Below are positions 8,210 through 16,914 of a stretch of DNA of 43,187 nucleotides, one piece after another (within the stretch, counting starts at the first letter, position 1; each line of letters starts with the position of its first letter). The notes below the pieces were generated by a model. It was not told the DNA's origin and searched no databases. It saw nothing but the letters and a program-made list of their open reading frames with translations. The position numbers and the translations under genes were made by a program. Source of the stretch: Sphingomonas bacterium (GTDB lineage: Bacteria; Pseudomonadota; Alphaproteobacteria; Sphingomonadales; Sphingomonadaceae); assembly GCF_028292945.1 (NCBI RefSeq), contig NZ_JAQGLJ010000029.1, forward strand, positions 1 through 43,187, in the 5' to 3' direction.

Positions 8210-10263
8210 TCCTTCTCATCGTTTTCCTGCCGTTGCTGGCGGCGATCGTCGCCGGGCTGGGCAATCGCGCGCTGGGCAACGTGCCGGCGAAGCTGATCAC
8301 CACGGGCGCGCTGTTCGTGTCGGCGGCGCTGTCATGGCCCATCTTCCTGGGCTTCATGACGGGATCGATCGAGCCCGGCGTGACGCCGGTTGCGAGCTGG
8401 ATCGTGTCGGGGAGCATGGACGCGAGCTGGGGGCTGCGTGTCGACGCGCTGACCGCGGTGATGCTGGTGGTCATCACGACCGTGTCCGCGCTCGTGCATC
8501 TGTATAGCTGGGGGTATATGGACGAGGACCCGGATCAGCCGCGGTTCTTCGCCTATTTGTCGCTGTTTACCTTCGCCATGCTGATGTTGGTGACGGCGGA
8601 CAACCTCGTCCAGATGTTCTTCGGCTGGGAGGGCGTCGGGCTCGCGAGTTATCTGCTGATCGGGTTCTGGTTCAAGAAGCCGAGCGCCAACGCCGCCGCG
8701 ATCAAGGCGTTCGTGGTAAATCGCGTCGGCGATCTGGGCTTCATGCTCGGCATCTTCGCGACCTATCTGGTGTTCGACACCGTCTCGATCCCGGCGATCC
8801 TCGCCGCCGCGCCGAACATGGCGGGATCGACGATCGGCTTCCTTTGGTTCCGCGCGGATACGATGACGGTGCTGTGCCTGCTGCTGTTCGTCGGGGCGAT
8901 GGGCAAGTCGGCGCAATTGGGGCTGCACACCTGGCTGCCCGACGCGATGGAGGGGCCGACGCCGGTCTCCGCGCTGATCCACGCCGCGACGATGGTGACG
9001 GCGGGCGTGTTCATGGTGTGCCGCCTGTCGCCGATGTTCGAGGCGTCACCCGATGCGCTGTCGGTAGTGCGCTTCGTCGGCGCGGCGACGTGCCTATTCG
9101 CGGCCACCGTCGCGCTGGTGCAGACCGACATCAAGCGCGTGATCGCCTATTCGACCTGTTCTCAGCTCGGCTATATGTTCTTTGCCGCCGGTGTCGGCGC
9201 CTATGGCGCGGCGATGTTCCACCTGTTCACGCACGCCTTCTTCAAGGCGCTGCTGTTCCTGGGCGCGGGCTCGGTGATCCACGCGATGCATCACGAGCAG
9301 GACATGCGCTATTACGGCGGGCTGCGTAAAAGCATCCCGCTTACCTTTTGGGCGATGCTGTTGGGGACGCTGGCGATCACCGGCGTCGGTATTCCGCATG
9401 TCTTCGGGCTGCCGCATGTCGGCTTCGCCGGCTTCTTCTCCAAGGACGCAATCATCGAGGCGGGCTGGGCGTCGGGTTGGACCGGAACGTGGTTCGTCGG
9501 CACGCTGGTGGCGATGATCACCAGCTTCTATTCGTGGCGGCTGATGTTCCTGACCTTCTGGGGCACGCCGCGCTGGGCGGCGTCGGAGCACATCCAGCAC
9601 GCGCTGCACGCGCATGACCACGACCACCCGGCCGACGAGCATGGCGGCCATGCGCCGGCCGAGCACGGACCCGCGCAAGTGGACCTGCCGGCGGGGACGG
9701 GCGGCTATCATCCGCACGAGAGCCCGTGGACGATGCTGGTGCCGCTGGGCGTGCTGTCGCTGGGCGCGGTGCTGGCCGGGCTGCTGTTCTATCACAGCTT
9801 CATCGATACGGGCGCTGGTGAGCGGTTCTGGCGCGGCACGATCGCGTTCAGCGAGACGCTGGCGCACGCGATGCATGAGGTGCCGGTGCTCATCAAGCTG
9901 AGCGCCACGATCGCGATGCTGCTGGGCCTGCTGGGCGCATGGTATGCGTATATTCGGGCGCCGGGCGTGCCGAGTGCGCTCGCCGATCAGTTCGACGTCT
10001 TCCATCGCTTCTTGGCGCACAAATGGTATTTCGACGAGCTGTACCAGCTGCTGTTCGTACGCCCCGCCTTTGCGATCGGGCGGTTGTTCTGGCACCGCGG
10101 TGACGAGCAGACGATCGATCGGTTCGGGCCCAACGGCATGGCGGCTCTGGCGATGTCGGGTAGTCGCGTCGCGGGGCGGTTTCAGTCGGGCTACCTCTAT
10201 ACCTATGCCTTCGTGATGCTGCTCGGCCTGACGGCAGCGGTGACGTGGGCGATCACGCGATGA
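8206..10263 (+). CDS. nuoL: NADH-quinone oxidoreductase subunit L
   Basis: This 685-residue distal antiporter-like subunit includes the long lateral helix at the C-terminus. The proton-channel core is visible: [19 protein letters not shown] with the conserved Glu, then [20 protein letters not shown] with the conserved Lys, and the [15 protein letters not shown] motif. An unusual loop at about residues 460-510 holds around eleven His with many Asp and Glu (for example HAHDHDH and DEHGGH) and could bind metal. It lies between transmembrane helices. The gene starts by ATGA overlap with nuoK and ends by ATGA overlap with nuoM. Confidence 0.98.
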   Translation: MILLIVFLPLLAAIVAGLGNRALGNVPAKLITTGALFVSAALSWPIFLGFMTGSIEPGVTPVASWIVSGSMDASWGLRVDALTAVMLVVITTVSALVHLYSWGYMDEDPDQPRFFAYLSLFTFAMLMLVTADNLVQMFFGWEGVGLASYLLIGFWFKKPSANAAAIKAFVVNRVGDLGFMLGIFATYLVFDTVSIPAILAAAPNMAGSTIGFLWFRADTMTVLCLLLFVGAMGKSAQLGLHTWLPDAMEGPTPVSALIHAATMVTAGVFMVCRLSPMFEASPDALSVVRFVGAATCLFAATVALVQTDIKRVIAYSTCSQLGYMFFAAGVGAYGAAMFHLFTHAFFKALLFLGAGSVIHAMHHEQDMRYYGGLRKSIPLTFWAMLLGTLAITGVGIPHVFGLPHVGFAGFFSKDAIIEAGWASGWTGTWFVGTLVAMITSFYSWRLMFLTFWGTPRWAASEHIQHALHAHDHDHPADEHGGHAPAEHGPAQVDLPAGTGGYHPHESPWTMLVPLGVLSLGAVLAGLLFYHSFIDTGAGERFWRGTIAFSETLAHAMHEVPVLIKLSATIAMLLGLLGAWYAYIRAPGVPSALADQFDVFHRFLAHKWYFDELYQLLFVRPAFAIGRLFWHRGDEQTIDRFGPNGMAALAMSGSRVAGRFQSGYLYTYAFVMLLGLTAAVTWAITR

Positions 10264-11804
10264 CCGGTTTTCCGTTGCTGTCGCTGATGCTAGCCGTGCC
10301 TGCGGTTGCGGCGGTGGCATGCCTGTTTCTGTCCGCGGACAATGCGCGTCGGCTTGCGCTGGCGGCGACGCTGATCGATCTCGCACTCGGGGTGGTGCTG
10401 TGGGCCGGGTATGAGATCGGCGGGCCGCAATGGCAGTTCGTCGAGTTTCAGCCGGTGTTCGGCCAGTTTGCCTGGGCGCTGGGGATCGACGGCTTTGCTC
10501 TGCTGCTGATCGCGCTCAGCGTGTTCCTGATGCCGATCTGCATCGGTGCCAGCTGGCAGGCGATCACGACCCGCGTGCCCGAATACATGGCCGCGTTCCT
10601 GCTCACCGAGGTGCTGATGATCGGCACCTTCGCCGCGCAGGACCTGTTCCTGTTCTACATCTTCTTCGAGGCCGGGCTGATCCCGATGTACCTCATCATC
10701 GGCATCTGGGGCGGCGCGAACCGCATCTACGCCAGCTACAAGTTCTTCCTGTACACGCTGCTCGGCTCGGTCGTGATGCTGATCGCGATGCTTTACATGC
10801 GGGCGGAGGCGGGGACCTCGTTCATTCCCGACCTGATGCGGTTCGACTTTCCGCCGGACGTGCAGATCTGGTTGTGGCTGGCATTCTTCGCGAGTTTCGC
10901 GGTCAAGATGCCGATGTGGCCGGTCCATACATGGCTGCCTGACGCGCACGTTCAGGCACCGACCGCCGGTTCGGTAATCTTGGCGGGCGTGCTGCTGAAG
11001 CTCGGCGGCTATGGCTTCCTGCGCTTCTCGCTGCCGATGTTCCCCGAGGCGTCGGCGGAGCTGGCGTGGCTGATCTTCGCGCTATCCGCCATCGCAGTGG
11101 TGTACACGTCGCTGGTGGCGCTGGTGCAGGCGGACATGAAGAAGCTGATCGCCTATTCGTCCGTCGCGCACATGGCGATCGTCACCATCGGGCTGTTCGC
11201 GTTCAACCGGCAGGGCATCGAGGGCGCGATGATCATGATGCTATCGCACGGGCTTGTGTCGGGCGCGCTGTTCCTGTGCGTCGGCGTGATCTACGACCGG
11301 CTGCACACGCGCGAGATCAGCCGCTATGGCGGCCTGAGCATCAACATGCCGCGTTACGCGCTGTTTTTCCTGCTGTTCACCATGGCGTCGATCGGGCTGC
11401 CGGGCACGAGCGGGTTCGTGGCCGAGTTCCTGGCGCTGGCGGGAATCTATCAGCTGTCGACCTGGACTGCGCTGATCTGCACCACGGGAATTATTCTGGG
11501 TGCCGGGTACATGCTCTACCTGTATCGCCGCGTCGCGTTCGGCGAGATCAAGTCGGACGATGTGCGCGCAATGCCGGACCTGTCACGGCGCGAGCTGTGG
11601 CTGCTGGCGCCGATTGCGGCGGTGGTGCTGTGGATGGGTGTGTACCCGGAGAGCTTCATGGCGCCGATGCGGCAGGACGTTGCGGTGCTGCTGGCGCGAC
11701 TGGACCGTGCGACGCCGCCCAGCGACTCCGCGCCCACGGTGGGACGGCCGGCGGCCAAGCCGGTGCATGTCGCGCCCGCTCATGGCGCGGTGGAGTCGCA
11801 CTGA
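10260..11804 (+). CDS. nuoM: NADH-quinone oxidoreductase subunit M
   Basis: This 514-residue antiporter-like membrane subunit has the typical [19 protein letters not shown] (conserved Glu), [18 protein letters not shown] and [16 protein letters not shown] (conserved Lys) segments. The start at 10260 gives the family's hydrophobic N-terminus and a four-base overlap with nuoL; an in-frame ATG at 10245 is possible but lies inside nuoL. After the last helix there is a Pro/Ala/His-rich tail of about 35 residues ending HGAVESH, longer than in many homologues. The final base of the stop is the A of the nuoN ATG. Confidence 0.97.
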   Translation: MTGFPLLSLMLAVPAVAAVACLFLSADNARRLALAATLIDLALGVVLWAGYEIGGPQWQFVEFQPVFGQFAWALGIDGFALLLIALSVFLMPICIGASWQAITTRVPEYMAAFLLTEVLMIGTFAAQDLFLFYIFFEAGLIPMYLIIGIWGGANRIYASYKFFLYTLLGSVVMLIAMLYMRAEAGTSFIPDLMRFDFPPDVQIWLWLAFFASFAVKMPMWPVHTWLPDAHVQAPTAGSVILAGVLLKLGGYGFLRFSLPMFPEASAELAWLIFALSAIAVVYTSLVALVQADMKKLIAYSSVAHMAIVTIGLFAFNRQGIEGAMIMMLSHGLVSGALFLCVGVIYDRLHTREISRYGGLSINMPRYALFFLLFTMASIGLPGTSGFVAEFLALAGIYQLSTWTALICTTGIILGAGYMLYLYRRVAFGEIKSDDVRAMPDLSRRELWLLAPIAAVVLWMGVYPESFMAPMRQDVAVLLARLDRATPPSDSAPTVGRPAAKPVHVAPAHGAVESH

Positions 11805-13258
11805 TGGCCGCGAACATGATGATGACGCTGCCCGAAGTGGTGCTGGCGCTGGGTGCCATCGCGCTGATGCTGGTCGCTGCCTGGGGTGGAGCAAGCTCGA
11901 CGCGGATCGTGTCGTGGACGGCGGTGGCAGTACTGGCGGGGGCGGGGATTGCGCTGCTCGGTCCGGCATCGGGTGGTGGCGAGGCGTATGCCGGCCTGTA
12001 CCGCGCCGACGCCTTCGCAGCGTTCGCCAAGGCGCTGATCTATCTCGCGACCGCGGTGTCGATCGTGATCGCGCCGGGCTTCTTCGAGCGCACGTCGGGC
12101 GACGATCTGCGGCCCGAATATCCGGTGCTGATGCTGCTTGCGGCGATCGGTATGGGGATGATGGTGTCGGCGGGCGACCTGCTGACGCTCTATGTCGGAT
12201 TGGAGCTGCAATCGCTCGCCTCTTATGTGCTGGCCAGCTTCATGCGGCGCGACGCGCGGTCCGCGGAGGCGGGGCTGAAGTATTTCGTGCTCGGCGCGCT
12301 GGCGAGCGGGATACTGCTGTACGGCGTTAGCCTGGTGTACGGTTTCAGCGGCACGACGTTGTTCGTCGGTGTGGCGGAAGCCTATGCCGCAACCGGTCCC
12401 GGAACAGCCAGCTTCTATGGCCTGATGTTCGGTCTGGTGTTCGTGTTCGCGGGCATCGCGTTCAAGATGGCGGTAGTACCGTTCCACATGTGGACGCCTG
12501 ACGTCTATACCGGCGCACCGACGCCGGTGACGGCGTTCTTCGCCACCGCGTCAAAGGTGTCGGCGGTGGCGCTTGCGGTGCGGGTGGCGATCGGCGCGAT
12601 GGGGCCGGCTTACGACCAGTGGCAGCAGATCGTCATCTTTGCGGCGCTCGCTTCGATTATTTTGGGCGCGGTGGCGGCGATCGCGCAATCCAATATCAAG
12701 CGGCTGCTCGCTTACTCTTCCATTAACAATGTCGGCTTCATCCTGGTCGGCCTGGCGGCGGGAACGGCCGAGGGCGTCGCGGCGGTGCTGTTCTACCTGG
12801 CGGTGTATACGGCGATGACGCTGGGCGCGTTCGTGGTCGTGTTGCAGATGCGATCGCCGGACGGCGAGCAGCTGGAGAGCATCGACAGTCTCGCGGGCCT
12901 GTCGCGGACCCGGCCGGGGCTTGCGGCGGCGATGGCGATCTTCATGTTCTCGCTTGCCGGCATCCCGCCGCTGCTGGGGTTCAACGCCAAGTTCGCGGTG
13001 TTCCAGGCGGCGGTGAATGCCGGGCTGTATCCGCTCGCGGTGGCGGGCTTCGTCGCTTCGGTGATCGGCGCTTACTACTATCTGCGTATCATCAAGGTCA
13101 TGTATTTCGATGACCCCGCGCCGGCGTTCCAGCGCCGCGACAGCGCGGTCGAGGGCGGGATGATCGCGGTTGCGGCGGTGCTCGTGTCGCCGCTGGGCTG
13201 GGTGCTGCTGGCACCGCTGGGGGCGTGGAGCCTCCTGGCCGCGCGAACGCTGTTCTGA
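11804..13258 (+). CDS. nuoN: NADH-quinone oxidoreductase subunit N
   Basis: This 484-residue third antiporter-like subunit of the membrane arm closes the nuo operon. Conserved features are GLELQSLASYVLASF (Glu), FKMAVVPFHMWTPDVYTGAP (Lys) and the discontinuous helix around SNIKRLLAYSSINNVGF. The start ATG shares its first base with the nuoM stop, as in other tightly packed nuo operons; the open frame further upstream only shadows nuoM. The downstream biotin-ligase frame overlaps its 3' end, so co-transcription with birA and coaX is likely. Confidence 0.97.
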   Translation: MAANMMMTLPEVVLALGAIALMLVAAWGGASSTRIVSWTAVAVLAGAGIALLGPASGGGEAYAGLYRADAFAAFAKALIYLATAVSIVIAPGFFERTSGDDLRPEYPVLMLLAAIGMGMMVSAGDLLTLYVGLELQSLASYVLASFMRRDARSAEAGLKYFVLGALASGILLYGVSLVYGFSGTTLFVGVAEAYAATGPGTASFYGLMFGLVFVFAGIAFKMAVVPFHMWTPDVYTGAPTPVTAFFATASKVSAVALAVRVAIGAMGPAYDQWQQIVIFAALASIILGAVAAIAQSNIKRLLAYSSINNVGFILVGLAAGTAEGVAAVLFYLAVYTAMTLGAFVVVLQMRSPDGEQLESIDSLAGLSRTRPGLAAAMAIFMFSLAGIPPLLGFNAKFAVFQAAVNAGLYPLAVAGFVASVIGAYYYLRIIKVMYFDDPAPAFQRRDSAVEGGMIAVAAVLVSPLGWVLLAPLGAWSLLAARTLF

Positions 13259-13965
13259 GCGTCATCAGGACAGTCGCGGCGACGGGATCGACCAACGCGG
13301 ATCTGCTAGCGCTCGCGCGCGCAGGCGCGGCTGACGAGGGGCTATGGCTACGCGCCGAGCAACAGACGGCCGGACGCGGCCGGCAGGGCCGGACTTGGGT
13401 ATCCCCGCCCGGCAATCTGTATGCGAGCACGGTGGTGCGTCTGCGCGACGTCGATCTGGCTGCGGCCACGCTCGGGTTTGTCGCGGCGGTAGCGTTGGAG
13501 GACGTCGTTTCGATGCTCATCCGTCGCGACGGTCTGATGCTGAAATGGCCGAACGATCTCCTGATCGACGGTGCCAAGCTTTCCGGCATCCTGCTCGAAC
13601 GCGCGGAGGACGCGGTAGTGATCGGGTTCGGCGTCAACCTCGCGCACCATCCCGCTCTGCCGGATCGCCTTACGACCAGTCTCGCCGCGCAGGGGTGCGC
13701 CGTTGCTCCTGCCGCGTTCGTCGCGCAATTGGCGGAGCGGCTCACGACGTGGCTGGCGCGTTGGCGAGAGGGGAGCTTTGACTCCATCCGCGGCCGCTGG
13801 TTGGAGCGCGCGCACCCGCCTGGAACGCCGCTGCGCGCATCCTTGCCCGATGGCTCGACCGTCAATGGCAGCTTCGAGGACCTGGACGCCCATGGCGCGC
13901 TCATCCTGCGCTTGGCGTCCGGCGAGCGGCGTGTCATTCACGCCGGCGATGTCTTTCTGGTCTGA
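13225..13965 (+). CDS. birA: biotin--[acetyl-CoA-carboxylase] ligase
   Basis: This ligase activates biotin as biotinyl-AMP and attaches it to the biotin carrier of carboxylases. It has 246 residues from GTG 13225. The GSTN segment, the GRGRQGR adenylate-binding loop (residues 50-56) and the KWPNDLLIDGAKLSGILLE stretch with its active-site Lys are all visible. A short C-terminal SH3-like domain (GSFEDLDAHGALIL) follows. There is no N-terminal helix-turn-helix, so this is a group I ligase without the repressor function of E. coli BirA. The start is uncertain: the conserved region begins at about residue 14, just after the nuoN stop, and no ATG lies there, so the overlapping GTG is the best candidate. 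birA after nuoN and before coaX is a common alphaproteobacterial order. Confidence 0.93.
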   Translation: MEPPGRANAVLSVIRTVAATGSTNADLLALARAGAADEGLWLRAEQQTAGRGRQGRTWVSPPGNLYASTVVRLRDVDLAAATLGFVAAVALEDVVSMLIRRDGLMLKWPNDLLIDGAKLSGILLERAEDAVVIGFGVNLAHHPALPDRLTTSLAAQGCAVAPAAFVAQLAERLTTWLARWREGSFDSIRGRWLERAHPPGTPLRASLPDGSTVNGSFEDLDAHGALILRLASGERRVIHAGDVFLV

Positions 13966-13971
13966 TCGCTG

Positions 13972-14757
13972 ATGCTGCTCGCCATCGATGCCGGCAATAC
14001 CAATGTCGTATTCGCCGTTCTGGAACATCGCCGCATCGTCGCGCGATGGCGGATCGCGACCGATCCGCGCCGGACGGCGGACGAATATGCGGTCTGGCTG
14101 AGCCAGCTGCTGCAGTTGGAAGGATTGTCGCGCGAGGCGATCTCCGGTGTCATCGTCGCCACCGTCGTGCCGCGCGCGCTGCACAATCTGCAGGTGCTGG
14201 CGACCAAATACTTCAAGACCGAGGCGCTGATCGCCGGCCGCGCACCGGTCGAGTGGGGGATCGCGCTGGATGTCGACGAGCCGCAGAGCCTGGGCGCCGA
14301 TCGCGCGGTCAACACGATCGCCGCGCACGCGCTGCACGGTGGCGACCTGATCGTCATCGACTTCGGCACCGCGACCACGTTCGACGTCAGCGACTATCGC
14401 GGCGCCTACAAGGGCGGCATCATCGCGCCGGGGCTGAACCTCTCGCTTGATGCGCTGGTCACCGCCGCGGCCAAGCTGCCCCGCGTGGCTATCGAGGCAC
14501 CCAAGAACGGCTCGAGCGTGATCGGCACCAACACCGTCGACCAGATGCAGATTGGCATCTTCTGGGGCTATATCGCCCTGGTCGAAGGGCTGGTCGCGCG
14601 GCTGAAGCAGGAGGTCGGCCGGCCCACCAAGGTGATCGCGACCGGCGGTCTCGCGGCGTTGCTGCAGGATCATACGGCCGTGTTCGACACAGTCGAACCG
14701 GATCTGACGATCCAGGGTCTGGCGATGCTGTGGGAGCGTGCCCATATAGCGGGCTAG
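13972..14757 (+). CDS. coaX: type III pantothenate kinase
   Basis: This enzyme catalyses the first step of coenzyme A synthesis, phosphorylation of pantothenate. At 261 residues it has normal length for the type III (CoaX, ASKHA-fold) family. Visible motifs are the N-terminal [10 protein letters not shown] phosphate loop, LGADRAVN near residues 104-111, the [10 protein letters not shown] block, the GGIIAPGL segment and the C-terminal ATGGLAALL. It starts six bases after the birA stop, so it is probably in the same transcript. It differs in fold from CoaA and CoaW, and the family is generally insensitive to CoA feedback. Confidence 0.96.
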   Translation: MLLAIDAGNTNVVFAVLEHRRIVARWRIATDPRRTADEYAVWLSQLLQLEGLSREAISGVIVATVVPRALHNLQVLATKYFKTEALIAGRAPVEWGIALDVDEPQSLGADRAVNTIAAHALHGGDLIVIDFGTATTFDVSDYRGAYKGGIIAPGLNLSLDALVTAAAKLPRVAIEAPKNGSSVIGTNTVDQMQIGIFWGYIALVEGLVARLKQEVGRPTKVIATGGLAALLQDHTAVFDTVEPDLTIQGLAMLWERAHIAG

Positions 14758-14767
14758 AGTTTTACCC

Positions 14768-14810
14768 GCCGGTGTTGACCGGTAACTATCAGCCGCCGGC
14801 TTTGACCGGC
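14768..14810 (+). repeat. two tandem short hairpins in the coaX-rnj spacer
   Basis: Two imperfect direct copies 27 bases apart each contain a small inverted repeat: CCGGT-GTTG-ACCGG (14769-14782) and GCCGG-CTTTGA-CCGGC (14795-14810). Both share the core TTGACCGG. They lie in the 131-base spacer between coaX and rnj. There is no U-run after them, so a standard intrinsic terminator is not evident. They might be a protein-binding site, an RNA-processing site or a weak transcript end. Confidence 0.5.
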
Positions 14811-14888
14811 ACATCCCCGAGCACCACTCCATTCGTCGACGGTGCCGGGCACCTGCTTCACGCAGGGCGACGAGAGAAATAGGATTAC

Positions 14889-16529
14889 ATGACTCCCAAG
14901 AACAATGAACTGCTTTTTGTCGCGCTCGGCGGCTCCGGCGAGATCGGCATGAACGTCGTGCTGTACGGCACGGCGGGCAAATGGCTGATGGTCGACTGCG
15001 GCGTGACCTTTGCCGATGCAGGCTATCCCGGCATCGATCTGATCCTTCCCGATCTTCAGTTCATCGAGGAGCGGCGCGGCGACCTGGTCGGCATCGTCAT
15101 CACGCACGGGCATGAGGACCATATCGGCGCGCTGCCGTATCTGGCCGAGGATCTGGGCGTGCCGCTGTACGCGACGCCGTTCACGGCCGGGCTGGTTCGT
15201 GGCAAGCTGGAGGAAGAGGGCATTGAGCGCCGCGTCAAGCTGCGCGTGATCAGCGACGAGAAGCCGTTCCAGCTCGGGCCCTTCGCGGTCAATTTCGTGC
15301 CGGTGTCGCACTCGATCCCCGAGGCGAACGCGCTGACGATCGAGACGGCGGCGGGGACGGTGTTCCATACCGGCGACTGGAAGCTCGACCCCGCCCCGGT
15401 TATCGGCACGCCGGCAACCGGCGAGCAGCTAACGGCGATTGGCGACAAGGGCATCGACGTGCTGGTGTGCGACTCGACCAACGTGTTCAACACCGAAGCG
15501 TCCGGGTCCGAGAGCAGCGTCCGCGAGGGGTTGGTCGACGTTATCGGCAAGGCGAAAGGGCGCGTGCTCGTCACCACCTTCGCGTCCAACGCGGCGCGAC
15601 TCCATACGCTGGGGCAGGTGGCGCGCGACACGGGGCGCCAGTTGTGCGTGACCGGGCGTTCGCTCGACCGTATCCTGCGGGTGGCGAAGGCGACCGGCTA
15701 TCTGCTCGACTTCCCAGAAACGATCGCGCCCGACGTGGCGATGAAGTTGCCCGCCAATCAAGTGCTGATCGTCGCAACGGGCGGGCAGGGCGAGCCGCGT
15801 GCGGCGCTGGCGCGGGTGGCGGAGGGGACCCACCCGATCACCTTGGGCAATGGCGACACGGTCGTTTTTTCGTCCAAGCAGATTCCCGGCAACGAGGTCG
15901 CGATCGGGCGCATCCAGAACATCCTCGCGGGCAAGGGCGTGGCGATGATCACCGAACGGCAGGCGCACGTCCACGTGTCCGGCCACCCCGGCCGGCCCGA
16001 GCTGGCCGACATGTACCGCTGGATCCGGCCCAAGCTGCTGATTCCGGTGCATGGCGAGATGCGGCATCTGCAGGAACACGCGCGGTTCGGCACGAGCGAA
16101 GGCATTCCGCAGAATCTGGTGCAGACCAATGGCGACATCCTCCGGCTGCTGCCCGGCCCGGCGAAGAAGGTCGGCAACGCCACCGTGGGTCGGTTGGTCG
16201 TCGACGGCGACGTGATCCTGCCCGCCGATGGCGCTGCCATCAACGAGCGGCGCAAGCTCGCGATCAACGGCCAAGTCTCGGTCGCGATTGCCTTGAGCAA
16301 GGACGGACGGCTGCTCGGCAGGCCCGAGGTCAAGGTGCAGGGGTTGCCGGTCGAGGAGGACCGCGCCGCCTTCGTCGCCGATGCCGGGGAAGCAGCCGCC
16401 GACGCGGTGCGTGGCGGCAAGCGAGCCATGGACCGCGTGCGCGAGGACGTGCGACTGGCGGTACGCAAGACCGCGACCCGCTGGACCGGTAAGAAGCCGA
16501 TCGTCGACGTGCTGCTGATCCAGGCCTGA
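14889..16529 (+). CDS. rnj: ribonuclease J
   Basis: This metallo-beta-lactamase/beta-CASP ribonuclease acts in RNA decay and in rRNA and mRNA 5'-end processing in alphaproteobacteria. Its 546 residues are typical. The zinc-binding HGHEDH is at residues 73-78, followed by PVSHSIPEAN, FHTGDWKLD and DSTNV. The beta-CASP part contains ATGGQGEP, VFSSKQIPGNE and HVHVSGHPGRPEL, and WIRPKLLIPVHGEMRHL carries another conserved His. AGGA lies four bases before the ATG. It follows coaX after a 131-base spacer with tandem hairpins, which may give it separate expression. Confidence 0.96.
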   Translation: MTPKNNELLFVALGGSGEIGMNVVLYGTAGKWLMVDCGVTFADAGYPGIDLILPDLQFIEERRGDLVGIVITHGHEDHIGALPYLAEDLGVPLYATPFTAGLVRGKLEEEGIERRVKLRVISDEKPFQLGPFAVNFVPVSHSIPEANALTIETAAGTVFHTGDWKLDPAPVIGTPATGEQLTAIGDKGIDVLVCDSTNVFNTEASGSESSVREGLVDVIGKAKGRVLVTTFASNAARLHTLGQVARDTGRQLCVTGRSLDRILRVAKATGYLLDFPETIAPDVAMKLPANQVLIVATGGQGEPRAALARVAEGTHPITLGNGDTVVFSSKQIPGNEVAIGRIQNILAGKGVAMITERQAHVHVSGHPGRPELADMYRWIRPKLLIPVHGEMRHLQEHARFGTSEGIPQNLVQTNGDILRLLPGPAKKVGNATVGRLVVDGDVILPADGAAINERRKLAINGQVSVAIALSKDGRLLGRPEVKVQGLPVEEDRAAFVADAGEAAADAVRGGKRAMDRVREDVRLAVRKTATRWTGKKPIVDVLLIQA

Positions 16530-16530
16530 C

Positions 16531-16800
16531 GTGGCCTGGACCTCTGGCCTGGCAATCTATGCGCTGTTCTGGGCGTTCTCTGTGTTCCTGGTACTACCAT
16601 GGGGCGTGCGCACGGGTGCCGAGGTCGGCGCTGAGCATGTGCCCGGCACCGCGGAAAGCGCGCCGCACGAGGTCCGGCTGGGGCGCATCGCGATTCGGGT
16701 AACGGTCGTGGCGACGACGCTGTTCACGCTGTTTCAGCTCAACTATCACTATGGCTGGGTAACCGTGCAGACGGTGACGTTCTTCAATCTCGAAGGATAG
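16531..16800 (+). CDS. DUF1467 family two-TM membrane protein
   Basis: This 89-residue protein starts at GTG 16531, one base after the rnj stop. It has two hydrophobic helices (about residues 6-25 and 52-70) separated by a polar loop with the typical TGAEVGAEHVPGTAESAP sequence, which marks the alphaproteobacterial DUF1467 family. Function is unknown. The position next to rnj suggests a shared transcript. The gene ends at TAG just before a palindromic repeat that separates it from a convergent gene. Confidence 0.88.
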   Translation: MAWTSGLAIYALFWAFSVFLVLPWGVRTGAEVGAEHVPGTAESAPHEVRLGRIAIRVTVVATTLFTLFQLNYHYGWVTVQTVTFFNLEG

Positions 16801-16806
16801 GCCCTG

Positions 16807-16901
16807 CATGCTGAACTTGTTTCAGCATCCACGCGAGACATCCACGATCAACCTGTACGGACAGGGCGCGCATGGATCCTGAAGCAAGTTCAGGGTGACG
16901 G
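16807..16901. repeat. palindromic intergenic repeat, family A, copy 1
   Basis: The left arm CATGCTGAACTTGTTTCAGC (16807-16826) continues into ATCCACGCG. A right arm of near-complementary sequence follows after about 30 bases (GCATGGATCCTGAAGCAAGT, then TCAGGGTGACG). The same unit, with closer-matching arms, is at 32121-32223. It lies between two convergent genes, so its RNA could fold and help end both transcripts. I see no reading frame. Confidence 0.8.
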
Positions 16902-16914
16902 ATGCTACCCGGCC

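Noticed and set aside
13348..14832. Open frame of 494 codons on the - strand opposite birA and coaX
   Set aside because: It spans two clear genes on the other strand, has no family features and is rich in Arg, Gln and Asp.
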